From: Argentina anserina
Taxonomy: Eukaryota > Streptophyta > Magnoliopsida > Rosales > Rosaceae
Length of the DNA stretch: 64,000 nt
NCBI RefSeq assembly: GCF_933775445.1
Contig: NC_065874.1
Span: 28,962,501 to 29,026,500 of the forward strand
Direction of reading: 5' to 3'
The notes below the pieces were generated by a model. The model ran no database searches and was not told where the DNA came from. It was given only the letters and a program-made list of their open reading frames with translations. This document shows, piece by piece, positions 32,301 through 44,060 of this stretch. The position numbers and the translations under genes are program-made. Position 1 is the stretch's first letter; every line of letters starts with the position of its first letter.

Positions 32301-33008
32301 TATCTAACATCAGTCAATAGCTTTGGATTGATTGATGATGAAGGATGGAATGACGGAACATTTTCGATGCTCAAGCACTTTGCCTCTCAGTTACCCTGGC
32401 TCCCGAAAATCCTTCTAAAGATTGACGTTTTCACCATTATAAGTCCTGGAAGCAAAATCTCAGCGTGGTTAAATATTCAAGGTGAGGGAGATACATTATA
32501 TGTGGAGTTACCTTCGGATCGAGAATCATGTAGATCAAAGTGGACGGGGATTATGTTATGTGTTGTTTTTTCAAATCATAAAACTACTCCAGCCGAGGTA
32601 GATGAGTTTGTAGTTCGATGTTCTTCACGAGGAATAGTTTCCCATCCCTTTCGGGCTAAATTGGCAAGCCATTTTACTGGAGATCACATTTGGGTGTTCT
32701 ATCTGCCTCGTGAACAAATGCAGCGGGGTATCACAAACATCAGCTTCTTGTTTAAAGCTTATTATTCAACGTGGAGTTTGGAAGGCATACCAAAAACTCC
32801 ATGCCCGGATAGTGTAAAGAGGTGTGCGGCCCGTTTGCTATGCGAGGAAGACTTGAAAGAGCTCGACAATGCAACAATGAAAATCAGTAAGTGGAGTCGT
32901 AAGTATTGCGACGACGAGGAGGCAGAAGAACTTCCAAGTAGTAGTGGAAGTGGAAGCGGAAAGGATGGCCCTAGCAAAGAACCACTCTTCAAAAGACTCA
33001 AGGCATGA
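29345..33008 (+). CDS. TIR-NB-ARC-LRR disease resistance protein (TNL)
   Basis: This is an intracellular immune receptor. There are four exons: 29345-29838, 29981-31082, 31183-31461 and 31554-33008. All introns have GT-AG ends and the phases agree; the sum is 3330 bases, 1109 aa. The TIR domain lies at about residues 14-150 (YDVFLSFRGVDTR; STWCLDELAEIIE with the catalytic Glu position). NB-ARC shows the P-loop GMGGVGKTT (223-231), kinase-2 LLIIDDVD (about 300), RNBS-B GSRIIVTSRDE, GLPL (about 389) and MHD in VEMHDLVQEMAREIV (about 492). Exons 3 and 4 give the LRRs (about 540-830), then a C-JID-like post-LRR domain (PGSKISAWLNIQGEGD) and an acidic, then basic tail (LFKRLKA). Exon structure TIR / NB / LRR is classical. 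It looks intact. The start at 29345 is preferred; an in-frame ATG at 29138 would add a hydrophobic stretch. Confidence 0.93.
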
Positions 33009-33314
33009 ATTATTCTATCGATCACAACCATAGTTGCAAAGCCAATGAGATGATCGTCCTCTCAAACAGTTATGTTAGTAAGATCTCCATCTCATTTCCA
33101 GCCAGAGCTTCTAATACTGGCCGCCGGCACATAGTTTTAGACTTTTAATTAGTACTACATGTTATGTATTGTTGTAGTCTTACATGAATTCTGAACTTCT
33201 GATAATATACATGCTTCTTTATGCGAAATACTTGCGGCCATTGTTCTGATGGTATCATTGCTCAGTGCAGGTTTGAAATAAACGCTTTTAAACATTCATG
33301 CATGGTACGTTCAC
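33009..33314. other. 3' flank of the TNL gene
   Basis: This is the presumed 3' untranslated region and terminator side; nothing else was recognised. The last five bases (TTCAC) are the left target-site copy of the TRIM that follows. Confidence 0.5.
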
Positions 33315-33494
33315 TGTTGGAGAGGAGAGATCTCACATCTAAGAAGTGACAAAGAAAATAAAGCTTATAAGTGGGTGAATAATAACCAATTGTACCGAGG
33401 CCTTTTGTGATTAAAACCCAACACCTGTGAGGTGGCTAAGTTGGGACAATATCGGTACAGTTGGTCCACGGGCCACGCTTGTCGCTGTTTAACA
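33315..33494 (+). repeat. Left LTR of the TRIM
   Basis: This is a 180-bp direct repeat with TG/CA ends, nearly identical to 33702-33881, followed by the primer-binding site. Confidence 0.95.
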
Positions 33495-33701
33495 TGGTAT
33501 CAGAGCGGGTCCCTCTCCAATCGCGCCTCTAATCTTTCATGGACCCGAGTTGGGTGCCACTTTGTCATGCCATCGGAGGATTTCCGATTGGATGACCACT
33601 AAGTGTCGTTGGTTACTGGACCTTAGTTTCTTTCATCCCAGTATGTGGGATGTTAATCTGTCACGTGCAGACCTAAAAATTAGGTTGCACGTGAGGGGGC
33701 G

Positions 33702-33881
33702 TGTTGGAGAGGAGATATCCCACATCTAAGAAGTGACAAAGAAAATAAAACTTATAAGTGGGTGAATAATAACCAATTGTACCGAGGCCTTTTGTGATTA
33801 AAACCCAACACCTGTGAGGTGGCTAAATTGGGACAATATCGGTACAGTTGGTCCACGGGCCACGCTTGTCGCTGTTTAACA
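33702..33881 (+). repeat. Right LTR of the TRIM
   Basis: This 180-bp direct repeat differs from the left LTR at about four bases (two near position 15-20, two single substitutions further on), which implies a fairly young insertion. Confidence 0.95.
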
Positions 33882-34937
33882 TTCACTACCTTGTTTTGTT
33901 GCACAGATGAGCAGCTATTGTAGATTCATTTAAATCACACGTCCGTTTTAGAGAACAATAGGTAGGTCAATTCATTCAATTCGCTAGGGTTTCAGTGATC
34001 ATGTTTTCGTTTCAAGTATGCTATTGCTAGGAGTGCAATTGTGCAAAATAAAAGCGGCTGGTGCCTGGTGGCCTCTGCATGCATTGTTGACGTATGCAAG
34101 AAAGCTGCAGTTTGACACCAACGACTGGCAATTGCTCGAAGAAGTTCATTGATACCAGTGTCCCGATTCCTTCCCGGCTGTAATGTTAACAAAGGCCAAT
34201 ATCCCCGTCGTAAGTTTCATGAAGAAAAGGTATTTGGTCCGTTTATAACATCAAATGGTTGGAATTGAATGGTCCAACTTCGGTTTCTAACCTCGAAGAA
34301 TTGGAACTTTCAATCTAATGTTAAACTATGCCACACCTAATTGAAGAAAATGACTATTAAGGAACAACAAGTGTTTAATTTTATGTGTGATCCACACCTA
34401 ATTTTAAGTGGCACGGAGTAACTACGTGTATTGCATTTGTGTTGCATTTCTTAGATGAATATGGAATCTTCTCATATTTTCAAAGAAAGTAATTTGAATC
34501 TTCTCGTTTGAGTATAAGATAATTACGTAGCGGATGCTCTTTGCTAATATTGGGTTTAAGATCGCTTGAGGAAGGCTTGAGAGTTACTTGACAGCTTAGC
34601 TAGTTCTCAAATCCACATTTGTCTGGAAATTCTTTTAGCCCTAATTGAGAAGATTGGCTTCTGCAATAATCCTAAAATTCACTGGATTTCAACAGAAGCT
34701 GCATGATATGCAGTTATGGACATAGTCCTGAAACATGGTATACATATCATATATGTGAAAAATTCAAAAGCACCTTAAATAACATCTGAATGGTCCAAAC
34801 CCTAGTCAACTTCTAGCTATGAGGTCCAAATCTCATGCCCTATCACCCAAAAAATGGCCACTAGAATAATAGTCCCCGCACTACAAATGTAATAGTAACC
34901 CTATAACAATATGAGTTCCATACTACTTACATTTTTC
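33882..34937. other. Spacer between TRIM and glucanase gene
   Basis: No gene, repeat or RNA was recognised. The last part is the 3' flank of the beta-glucanase gene on the minus strand. Confidence 0.4.
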
Positions 34938-36847
34938 CTATATATTAAGCATTACCCCACAACCGACCATTAGAGAAAACAGACCCACCTTGCTACACCT
35001 CATCCTCATTGAGCTTCCCGTCACCGACTTTGCTGGCGACTTTGCCTCCTTCTCCGCCTTGTTAGGGTACGTGCACGTTTTGTAACCTGCCACGTGCCCA
35101 AAAATTTTAAATAATTTTGCAATAATATATGGATTTTCCAGTATATTTTTTATTTTTATTTTCTGAAATATAAAACTTACTGGGATCAGTGTTGGTGACG
35201 ACTCCGGTGCCGTTGAAATCGCAGTTGATATCCTGTGGGCCATGCTCCTGGTAATAAGCGTTCATGACGTAAGCGGCATGCGACTTCACTGTGTTGGGCT
35301 CGAAACACGGCCCACCGTTCTGTATGGGCTTGCAGTCTATTCCGCTGCTGCATACGTAGTCAATGTTCTTCTGCAGCGCCGCGTTGCTCACATTCGACTT
35401 CGGCACGCACCAGCTCTTCCCCGCCGCCGCCGGAGACTGCGCTACCCCGTCGGGAGTGGGACCCATTGCCACTGGGCCTGTCGCTGCACTCGCCGATGGG
35501 CCTGATGCCGGCCCTGATGCGGGGCCCGCTGCCTAATTAGATCAATATGAAAACGCGGCACCATTACACACAAAACGACAGCGACGTGTAAAAAATAGTC
35601 GTAAAGCAGAACCGCCCACTTCTGTTTTTCACAGTAGGAAAGCAGTGTGTCAGAGACACGGAGCACAAACTTGGAATACGGAGGCTTCCAAGCGTTGCGA
35701 TCTAGCCACGTGTCGTACACCAATGGAAAACGACGTGACGTACAGAAAAGTAGAAGAAGCGGAGTCATACAGGCAATTAAACTCGAGTCGTGAATAAGGA
35801 AATTACAAATTTTACCTGGCCGTTACGTAAAAGGCCGACGTCGTAAACCGGGTCGAAGTCGGATTTGAACAGCCCGTAATTCTGCTCCGACAGAGTGGGC
35901 TTCAGGTTCTCGTTGAACAGCGCGAAAATGTAAGTCTCGAAAGTCCTGTTCGGCATCAACGGCGTGCCTTTCCCGGAGCCGACATGGCGGATGAGGTTGC
36001 CGTTGTAGGCCTCGGCGTTTTCCAAGCTCACACCGAGTTGGTTCGGGTCGCCGGCGGAGGGCCAACCGGTTTCGGCGACTACTAGATCCACATCTTCGTA
36101 GCCGACCTTCTTCATCGCCGAGAAAACCGCGTCCATCTGTGCGTCGAACATGTTGGTGTAGTTCATGCCGGTAGCATTGTCGAAAACTCCGCTGTTCGGT
36201 CGGAAAGTGGCGTAGTTGAGCGTGTCGGGTGAGAGTCCAAAAAACGGGTAGGGGTTGACGAGGAAAGGGGACTTGGTCTGGCGATGGTACTCCAAGATCG
36301 GCTGGAAGATGACCTTGTCGTAGCCGGAGCGGAACTGACCGAGGCTGGGTGGGCCCGTGTTGGGGGCGAGTATGCCGAGCGAGTGAGGTGTCGAGACCTG
36401 AATGGATGTGACGTTGGCGAGGCTGAGGGCCGAGTGGAGCGCCTTCATAGCCGGCAGGAGATGCGCGATGAGGTCCTTGTCCGACGTGGCGAGGATTTCA
36501 TTTCCGACGGCGATGCGGTTGATTTTGGTGCGGGGGTAGAAGGGGAGGATGTTGGCGGCGACCCAGGACTGGGCGGCGGGGAGCTTGGCGAGTGGGGGGA
36601 AGTCGCCGTTGCCAACGGTGACAGTGACGGAGATGCCGGTGTTGGCGAAGGCGCGGAGGACGTCGGGGTTGGTGTCGAAGATCTTGACTCGGTCGATGGT
36701 GGTCTTGGTCTTGAGGAAGGTGGCGACCTGGGCTGGGGGCGGGAGGTTGTTGGCTACTGTGCCGTAGTTGACGCCGATAGCGGCGGTGAGGATGAGGTGG
36801 CAGGCGGAGAGGAAGAAGAGGAGGAGGAGGAGCTTATTGGGCTCCAT
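34938..36847 (-). CDS. Glucan endo-1,3-beta-glucosidase, GH17 with X8/CBM43 domain, GPI-anchored
   Basis: This is an extracellular beta-1,3-glucanase that cuts callose-type glucans, anchored at the plasma membrane. Three exons: 36847-35816, 35532-35181 and 35086-34938; introns have GT-AG ends and agreeing phases. The total is 1533 bases, 510 aa. A signal peptide ([18 protein letters not shown]) precedes [17 protein letters not shown], the GH17 start. The proton donor is E117 in VGNEI and the nucleophile E259 in [12 protein letters not shown] Gly/Pro/Ser/Ala linker leads to the X8 domain ([15 protein letters not shown], then the Cys pattern with NGGPCFEPN and INCDFNGTG). The C-terminus ends in a hydrophobic stretch ([15 protein letters not shown]), typical of a GPI signal. 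X8-containing members bind callose, often at plasmodesmata; that location is inference. All elements are intact. Confidence 0.94.
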
Positions 36848-38524
36848 GGCTTCAGGAGAAGAAGAAGAAAGTAAAGGAAGGACTAAAGAAGAAGAGGACT
36901 GTTGTTGAGTGGTAGTACCTGGGAAGCGAGCATATGTTGTTTGTATTTGAAAGGTTTTGGAGGAAGGAAGAGTGGGGCCCGCCTTGATTGGGACTTTACG
37001 TCGGTGTGGGTAGACGTGGCGAAGTGGGTCCTTTGCTCACTTTGCTGGTTCTGTTTTTTCTTTTCAAAGGTTTGATTCGACGCTTTCGGTTTATGTCATC
37101 GACATCATTGTTTTGGACGGAAACCGTTACTTTGATTCTGTTGAAATGAAGTGTGAGGGTTAAAGGTTCTACAACGGATATATTAAGGATTCTGGCCTCC
37201 ATAGCAGGGACTAAACTCAAACTTTGGAGAGTAACAGATGTTCGAAATTGTAGTAGATTTAGTTTCGATGTTAATGAGTAAAAGTAATTTGAGTAAAAAA
37301 TATACGTTGGACGAATGCTTTAAACTTTTAAGTAATTTGAGTTTGAATTAAAGAACTGCATCTCTCTTGCGTTTGGTCTATACGTTAAAACTTGCTGTAT
37401 GTGAAGATACAACTTACAACTATACGTGTATATCAGCATTTATAGAGAATTTCAGAATTTTTAAGAGATCAGTATGTACAAAGGCGCGCGTTATTGCTTT
37501 TCAGAACATATTTGTATGATCTGCTAAGCTGGTAGAGTGTGTTAACAACTAAACAATGCGAGAGTTGCAGTTGATGCAACTGAAAAGAACCCTTGATGTA
37601 AATTTCTCTGCATCAAGAATGAACTATTCTTCACGACAAAATGGGGCAGAAACATCTCCAAACACACTTGGGTAGAAACTGCAGCTTTCTCTTGCATAAG
37701 GGAAGACTCGAGCTACATGCCTACATCCAGACTTTGTTTTTGCCGTGGCAACAACTTGGTCAGAATTGGGAGCTTGATCAATGGAGTTATGTTGTTGTCG
37801 GAGACTTGGAGCTGCTCGTTCCAGTTGCAGTAGCCAGAGAGAAGTTTCAAATTCATGACAGAAAATCCAATGAAAGCTAGGGCTATAATTGAACCGTTAA
37901 GCTGGAAAAATATATGCGCCCATCTCTGATTAAGTGACTTTACAATCTGGCTCATGGTATCGAATGATTCAAATCTAAGAATCCATATATCACAAGAACC
38001 ACGAACAACCTCATCCTCATGGCTCATGTAAAGCTATAACTGATTCTTTTTCAGCTGTTGTCTTTAACAATTCATGTCTCTTTGATCGATGGTTGTCGCC
38101 AACACATCCACTCCTGAAAACCCCTGTGCACAAGAGTTTTACGTCATGTTATTGTAGCAAACAAATGGAGATTAATGGTAAGGATAGCATTCGAGTCCTA
38201 TTTTATTGCCTATAGTCTACAGCTTCAATTTAACTACTACTTGAAATTTGAGCAATTCAAAGAAGGCAAAAGCAAAACTAATTCAATATACCACAGTCTG
38301 AGATACTGAGGTCTGAGGCTTGTGCAGTTTACAATAATGCTAATATTTGAAAGGAATGGAAAGAAGTCTTGTGACTGAGAAGCTTACTTGCGCAGGGAAG
38401 TTTTTGGGGTGCTCATCAAGTTTATGAAATGAAGCATGTCCAGCTAGTGCTCTTGATCGATCAACAAGTGGAAATAGTAACTTTCTTTCCACCGCATTTA
38501 TGCTGCATGGACAAGATCATAGGT
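36848..38524. other. Glucanase promoter side and spacer
   Basis: The first 100 bases hold a GA-rich (minus: CT-rich) leader of the glucanase. The rest up to 38524 shows no gene I can support; the frames at 37641-37880 and 37713-38027 have no known motif. It also includes the 3' flank of the PPR pseudogene. Confidence 0.4.
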
Positions 38525-40233
38525 CTAGGCTGATAACATCTTCACTGTATCATTTTTCGCTCTAGAAATTATATTGTACAAGGAAACTGATGGTCTCAAA
38601 TCTGACTCCATCATGTCTTTAACTAGTATATCAGCCTCTTCCCATTTCCCATCAGTACAAAGAACTCCAATGGTCGAACTGTAACTAGCCACATTCGGAA
38701 CCATTCCTCTCTTTCTCATTTCTTTGAGCAACCTCAGGGCCCTGTAAGAGCTACCCTCTTTGAAGTAGCCATGGATCATTATATTAAATATGACATCACT
38801 TGGCTCCAAATGTGAATCGTTCATCGACTGTAACAACTTCGATGCTTCAATCATATTACCTTTCATGCATAATCCATGTATTAAGACCCCAAAGGTGTAG
38901 ACATCAGGCACCAGTCCAGAGTTCTTCATGGAGGAGAACACATGAAACGCCCTTTCCATGTCATCAGATCGAACCAGGGCATCAATTACAATCGTATACG
39001 TCACTTTAGAAGGAGCCATCCCCCTGCTCTCCATCTCTCTCACCAAATCAGTAACTCCAGCAGAGTTTCGAGCTTTAGCAAAGCCTTGAATCAGCACATT
39101 ATAAGTCACAAGAGACGGAGACTGCCCGCTCGACTTCAACTGATCAAACAAACTCATTGCCTTGTCCAACTTCCCAAGACCACAAAACCCATCAATCAGA
39201 GTATTAAAAGTAACCACACTTGGACAAATCCCATCCGTCTTCATCTCATTCACAAACCTCTCAGCTTCCCACACCCTCATCTCTCGACAACCCGCCAATC
39301 AAAATATTGTACGTCACCACATTGCAGGCCATTCCCCTCTCACGCATTTCATCAAACATCTCCAACGCACCACTCATTTTCCCATCCTTACAATACCCAC
39401 TAATCAAACAACTATAAGTCCGCGTATTAGGAACAACCCCATTACTCTTCATCTTCTCATACAACTCAAACCCTTCTCTATTCCTTCCTCTCTTAAAAAG
39501 CCCATCAATCAACACAGTATATGTATACTGATTCGCCACCAACCCAACCTCCCCCATTTTACAAAACATCTTCTTCGCCCTCTCCAACTCACCATTCTTG
39601 CAACACCCGTCAATCAATGTAGTGTATATCACCACATTCGGAGACCGCCCCATTTCCTCCATCTCATCCAAAACCCCAAAACCTCTATCCAACTCACCAC
39701 ACTCGCAGCAACTCTTCACACAATCCCAAAGCTATACAAATCCAATCCCACCTTCCCCTTAAACTCATTGAACACCCGCCACGACTTGTCAAAATCTCTA
39801 TCCTTGACAAGGAATCCCAGTATGTTGTTGAAAGTGTTCGATTTGGGAACGAGGCCTTGTATGACCATTTTGTTTAAAAAGTAAAGGGCTTGCTCTGGGA
39901 GCTGGGACTGAACATGGGCGTTGATTGATTGCTTCGTGGAGAAGAGTAGAGGTGGGGAGTGGGGTCGAGTTGGGTTGGGTTGGGTTAAGTCGTGGAGGAG
40001 GGACGAGGGAGTGAAGAATGGGGATGAGATTCGAGAGGATAGGAGTTGGAGAAGGAGGAGTGGGCGTGGGTTGGGAGATTGGAGGAGATGAGAGTGTGGA
40101 GAATGGAGGAGATGGAGTGGTGGGTGTGGTGGAAGCCTTGGAGAGTTGAGGTGTTGAAGATTGATAAGGCTTTCAGTGGCGGGATCTTCACCATTTTCTG
40201 GATCAGGAGAAGAGCTTCCTTCGTTGGCGTCAT
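38525..40233 (-). pseudogene. P-class PPR gene with three frameshifts
   Basis: An intronless PPR gene of about 570 codons reads on the minus strand in pieces. The N-terminus (40233 to about 40055, QKMVKIPPLKALSIF and ISSILHTLISSNLP) slips to another frame near 40055. That frame runs to about 39722 (ALYFLNKMVIQGLVPKSNTF). A second slip at about 39720 leads to the repeats of 39719-39285, and a third at about 39285 leads to the last frame ending at 38525. Repeats with the classical VVTYNILIGG, TLIDGCCKNGELERA and VVTFNTLIDGFCGLGKLDKA patterns are well conserved. It resembles mitochondrial P-class PPRs such as At4g11690 (from memory, unsure). Three one-base indels in an otherwise clean gene mean either a young pseudogene or an error-prone assembly. 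Confidence 0.85.
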
Positions 40234-42592
40234 TTTTCTTTGCTTCTCTGCTTTTGAGACAGTGCTGAATGGCGGTTTTATTTGAATTTTCTAGCTTCTG
40301 GTTCGTGGGCCGGGTCGGGATCTTTAAAGAAATAACTCTTTTTTAGACCGTAAGAAAGAACACTAAGGGTTGGGCCCCTGGTGTGGGCTCTAATTAGTTG
40401 TTTTATTTGTTTAATGTCTTCTATTTATGTTTTCTAATAATCCCCTACAATAGTTTTGCAAGGATTGTGCGCACTCTCTGTGTCATGTCTACTCTAGTTA
40501 GGTGGTGCATTCTTTACTTCGTTAAATAGTCGATGTCGCCTAGTGGCAGGATGAGACTAAGTGTCATCGGATTTATTGTTCGGTGGCAACATAATTGGAG
40601 AGCTGTTTTTTATTAGACATTAGGATATGTAACTATTGCTTCATCAATATTTTGGTTACGTATCTAGTGATCTCTCCTATATATCACCGTTGTTCGAAAG
40701 GAAATAGAGTTGTTATTAGTATGGTATTCTTTGCTAGTTGGTGTTTTGTTTGGTACTTATTTATATGGATCTTTAATTTTATGTCAGATTTTTGTAATCA
40801 GGGGTTCATGCTTCACGTCTCCCATTGTATTCGATGTTTTCATTAATGAAGGCTTGAGGACAGTCACACTAGCCCTTACATAAAAAATCACTCAAAGAAG
40901 TGCATTTTTACAATAATTGTTGAAATACTGATACACAAAAAACAAGGTCGGCCACGTCCAATTTTAAGCCCAATGTGGAATAAAAACGTATGCCTCATTC
41001 ATAAAAAAATTACAAAAAGTTTATAACAACTCCTCGAGCAGACTTACAGAATTAAGTTTCAATGTTCCTATTGTTCCAGAATCTGATCATCCAAATTTGT
41101 TTGCTCTTCAACATGATTATGATATAGCAGAAACCCAAATCAGATTAATCGTATCATCAGTTCATCATATGCAATTAAAAATTAAACTTGTATTCATATT
41201 AAATTTTTTAAAAATAACTGCATTGAAAACGATATAGGGAAAACCTAATAACCCATACACTAAAAATTAATCTGTAAATTGAAAATGGGTAGAAAAGACC
41301 TCAGTTGAAAGAACCAAATTTGTAGATGTCAAGTTTCAAATTTGTCAATTCACGCTGTAGAGAGACATAGATAGTCAAATTTGCTGAATCGGAAAAGCCC
41401 AAATTAGGAGATGTTAAATTCAGACTACACTGAATTGAAAGAAGATGTGAAATCGACGAGAGAGGAAATTCAAAATTGGAAGAGGATGAAAAAGATATTG
41501 GGGATTGTGAGCAATTTATATAGAGAAATTCACCATGTTATTTGATTATGAAGAAGATCAATTGGCTCTATTCTTCTCCATATTAATGGGCAACCGATAT
41601 ATGATTTGGGAAATTGGGAGAAAATTATGGAAGAATGAGTAAGAAGAGCTGAAGAGGTAGATTGAACAGATTTTTTTTTTCCAGCGTTGGGTTTAGGGAA
41701 GAGAATGGCATGATTCATATCAATTGGAGTTATTTCATAAAATCAGTCTTTTTTAAAGATATAATTAAATATATAATTATTACACATTAAATATTTTAAC
41801 TAGAATTTATGCCCCTTGGTCTTGGGCCTAGTGCGATCGCACTTGTGGCACTGGGCATGCACAAAAATGTACAATGTTGTGGTAAACTTCATAAATATTG
41901 AGTGGATTTTTGTTAATACGGACTAGAAAGGGCACTTTCCAAAAGCTTTGAGAGTAGAAAATTAGTCTTCTTTTTTCTCAAAAATAAATAAATAAACACT
42001 AATTTGCATAGAATGAGGTAAAAACGGACAATTGTCATTAGTTTTGTGTTACAATCAAATTTGTTGGAAAATTAAAAGTGGCAAATGATGACCTCTTTTT
42101 ATCTATGGGAGACTCTTGTTACCGTTTAAAAAAAGGGTTTGGAGATGATCAACATATGGACCATATAGCCTGGCCAACTAAACGATTTAATTGTATGAAT
42201 AAAGGAACATAAACAGATGATACAAAGATTCTTTAAGCTACAAAAGGCACAAGTTAGGAGGAATATTATATTATCATTACATTTGGAACATTTTTTGTGA
42301 TGGGATAAAATAAGAAGCCAACTAAACCATCACATCGATAAGTAAAATTTGATCTAAGGGGGTGTATTCAATTAGGATTTTATAGGATTATTTTTTATTT
42401 TAAGAATTTTCGAAATTTTGTGGTATTCAATTAAGATTTTAAACAATCCATTGAAATCTCAAGATATTCAATTAAGATTTCAAAAACTCCTATAAATTCT
42501 GGTGGTATTCAAAAATAGATTGATTTTGAATGATTTTATTTATTAGTTGATTTTATAGGATTTTGAAGTATTTTTACACCATATCATGCGTG
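40234..42592. other. Long AT-rich spacer, no gene recognised
   Basis: I see no conserved frame, RNA or clear element in these 2.3 kb. Open frames at 40595-40846 and 41530-41718 are without motifs. From 42355 on, a phrase of the type GTATTCAATTA(G/A)GATTT recurs four times, which looks like the subterminal part of a MITE whose other end was not found. Confidence 0.4.
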
Positions 42593-42600
42593 TTAAAAAT

Positions 42601-43233
42601 AAGGTTATAAAAAACGATAGGCGTTAATCGGACGGACAACTAAAAACCAGCGCCCAGAGAATTAATCGGGGATTAATCGGATTTATATTTTTGTATATAT
42701 TTTAAATTTTTAATAACAAATAATTATATAAATACAATTAAAATAAGAATATAATGCATGAAATTAATGTAAAAAATATATATAATGTCTAGAATACTGA
42801 AAATACATATGTTCTTAATCTTTAATCCTTAGAAATGTTCAACAATATTGATCTAATGATCTTAGCCTCTTAGGAAAAAAAAAAGAAATACAATTTAACA
42901 ACAATGAACTTAGGAAAATCAATAATAAGAAACACAATTCACCAACCCTTTGGAAAATAAGAAAAACAATTCAAACAACGGGAATGCATTCTTGCAAGCC
43001 TAATCCCTTGGAGCTCCTCAAATTCTTCTTCTCCATATCATTCAAGTACTTCTTCTGTATCCGAATTAAACTCAAAATCCATAACTTAAAAAAAAAAAAA
43101 CCCTAACCGCCCAGAATCCGCCCAACCGCCTAGGCGGGCAAAAATTAGCCAGCCGCTTAACACCGTCGTTTAGCACAAAATCGCGGCAGGCAGGGGTCTC
43201 CGGGCGACTAGACGGCAATTTTTAGAACATTGG
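42601..43233. mobile_element. hAT-type MITE
   Basis: This 633-bp element is flanked by a perfect 8-bp duplication TTAAAAAT (42593-42600 and 43234-43241). The termini are imperfect inverted repeats (left AAGGTTATAAAAAACGATAG, right inverted CCAATGTTCTAAAAATTGCC) followed by GGCGTTAATCGGACGG-type and GCCTAGGCGGG-type subterminal sequence. The core is AT-rich and non-coding. The 8-bp duplication and ends fit a non-autonomous hAT element. Confidence 0.85.
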
Positions 43234-43241
43234 TTAAAAAT

Positions 43242-44060
43242 CAAGCATCTAGATATGAGATTTTAATGTACTCTCTCTCTCTCTCATGTGTTTTATTTTA
43301 ATTGCTTAAATCAAGTTTTATGGGTTTTTTAATGATTTTGTATAATTGTTGTAGGCCAAAAAGAAATGATGGCTGTTTTTATAATTGTACTGATAGTTGT
43401 TTTGTTAAAAATCAATTGTATAACAATTAAATTTCATATTTTAGAATACTATTGAATGTTAATTGGGTGAAAGTTTATAAAATTGTTATTATATCTCTGA
43501 TCCTCATTCAAGATAGTTGCACCTTTGTGATATTGATTTTCTTTATTTTATTGATGCTTATGGAAGTTTATAGAATTGAATTAAACTCATGTGACTTTAG
43601 AATTATGTAAAAATGAGATATTAATCTCTAATAATACATAGGGATGTTTGTTATTGCTTAACATGCATGTATAAAATTAATAAAGATGTAAGTAACTAGT
43701 AAATATTGCTAACATATCATTGTATAATCTGTTAAAATCTTCTAAATACAATACAATTAATTATACTCAAATCATTTATGAATTCAACAATTCAGTAAAA
43801 CTCCTTAAATTATAAGAATTCAAACAAAATCATTTGAAATAATAATCTTTTCCGTCAAAATGAATTGCCGCATGGAATTGTAGTTCAGTAGCCGAAATTA
43901 ATCGAAAGCCCCCGTACGCGTGTAAAGTTTATCGGCGGAACTTGAACCCGACTAGAAAACCCGGCCCACATGTACCCCACGATAAAGAGCGACCAAAATT
44001 AATCAAACGAGAGTCAAACGGGTCCTACTCAAACAGAGAAAACTGGGGGGAGTCACTCGC
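43242..44060. other. Promoter side of the MBD gene
   Basis: AT-rich sequence with a short (TC)n tract at about 43271-43285. The 150 bases before 44061 are GC-richer and should contain the leader. No other gene was recognised. Confidence 0.4.

Larger units (their letters stand above)
33315..33881 (+). mobile_element. TRIM (terminal-repeat retrotransposon in miniature)
   Basis: A complete 567-bp element. Two 180-bp LTRs (33315-33494 and 33702-33881, each TGTTGGAGAGGAGA...GCTGTTTAACA) differ at about four positions. Immediately after the left LTR stands the tRNA-iMet primer-binding site TGGTATCAGAGC, and directly before the right LTR a purine tract GTGAGGGGGCG. The target duplication TTCAC occurs at 33310-33314 and 33882-33886. 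The internal part (about 207 bp) has no coding capacity, so it relies on proteins from other elements. It sits 300 bases behind the TNL gene. Confidence 0.96.

Noticed and set aside
33315..33881. Possible Cassandra TRIM with 5S rRNA promoter
   Set aside because: The LTR has no A-box/C-box-like 5S sequence that I can recognise; it is kept as an unnamed TRIM.
36284..36874. Gly/Glu/Val-rich frame of 196 aa on the plus strand
   Set aside because: It is the antisense shadow of the GH17 exon of the glucanase.
37713..38027. 104-aa minus-strand frame downstream of the PPR pseudogene
   Set aside because: No domain recognised; overlaps an equally long plus-strand frame; may be 3' UTR of the pseudogene.
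38942..39884. Long plus-strand frames with many Pro/His/Thr (153 and 240 aa)
   Set aside because: They are antisense to the PPR pseudogene, whose repeats are clear on the minus strand.
42355..43840. Possible larger MITE with GTATTCAATTA phrases enclosing the hAT element
   Set aside because: A matching inverted end or target duplication could not be found near 43800, so only the inner element is reported.
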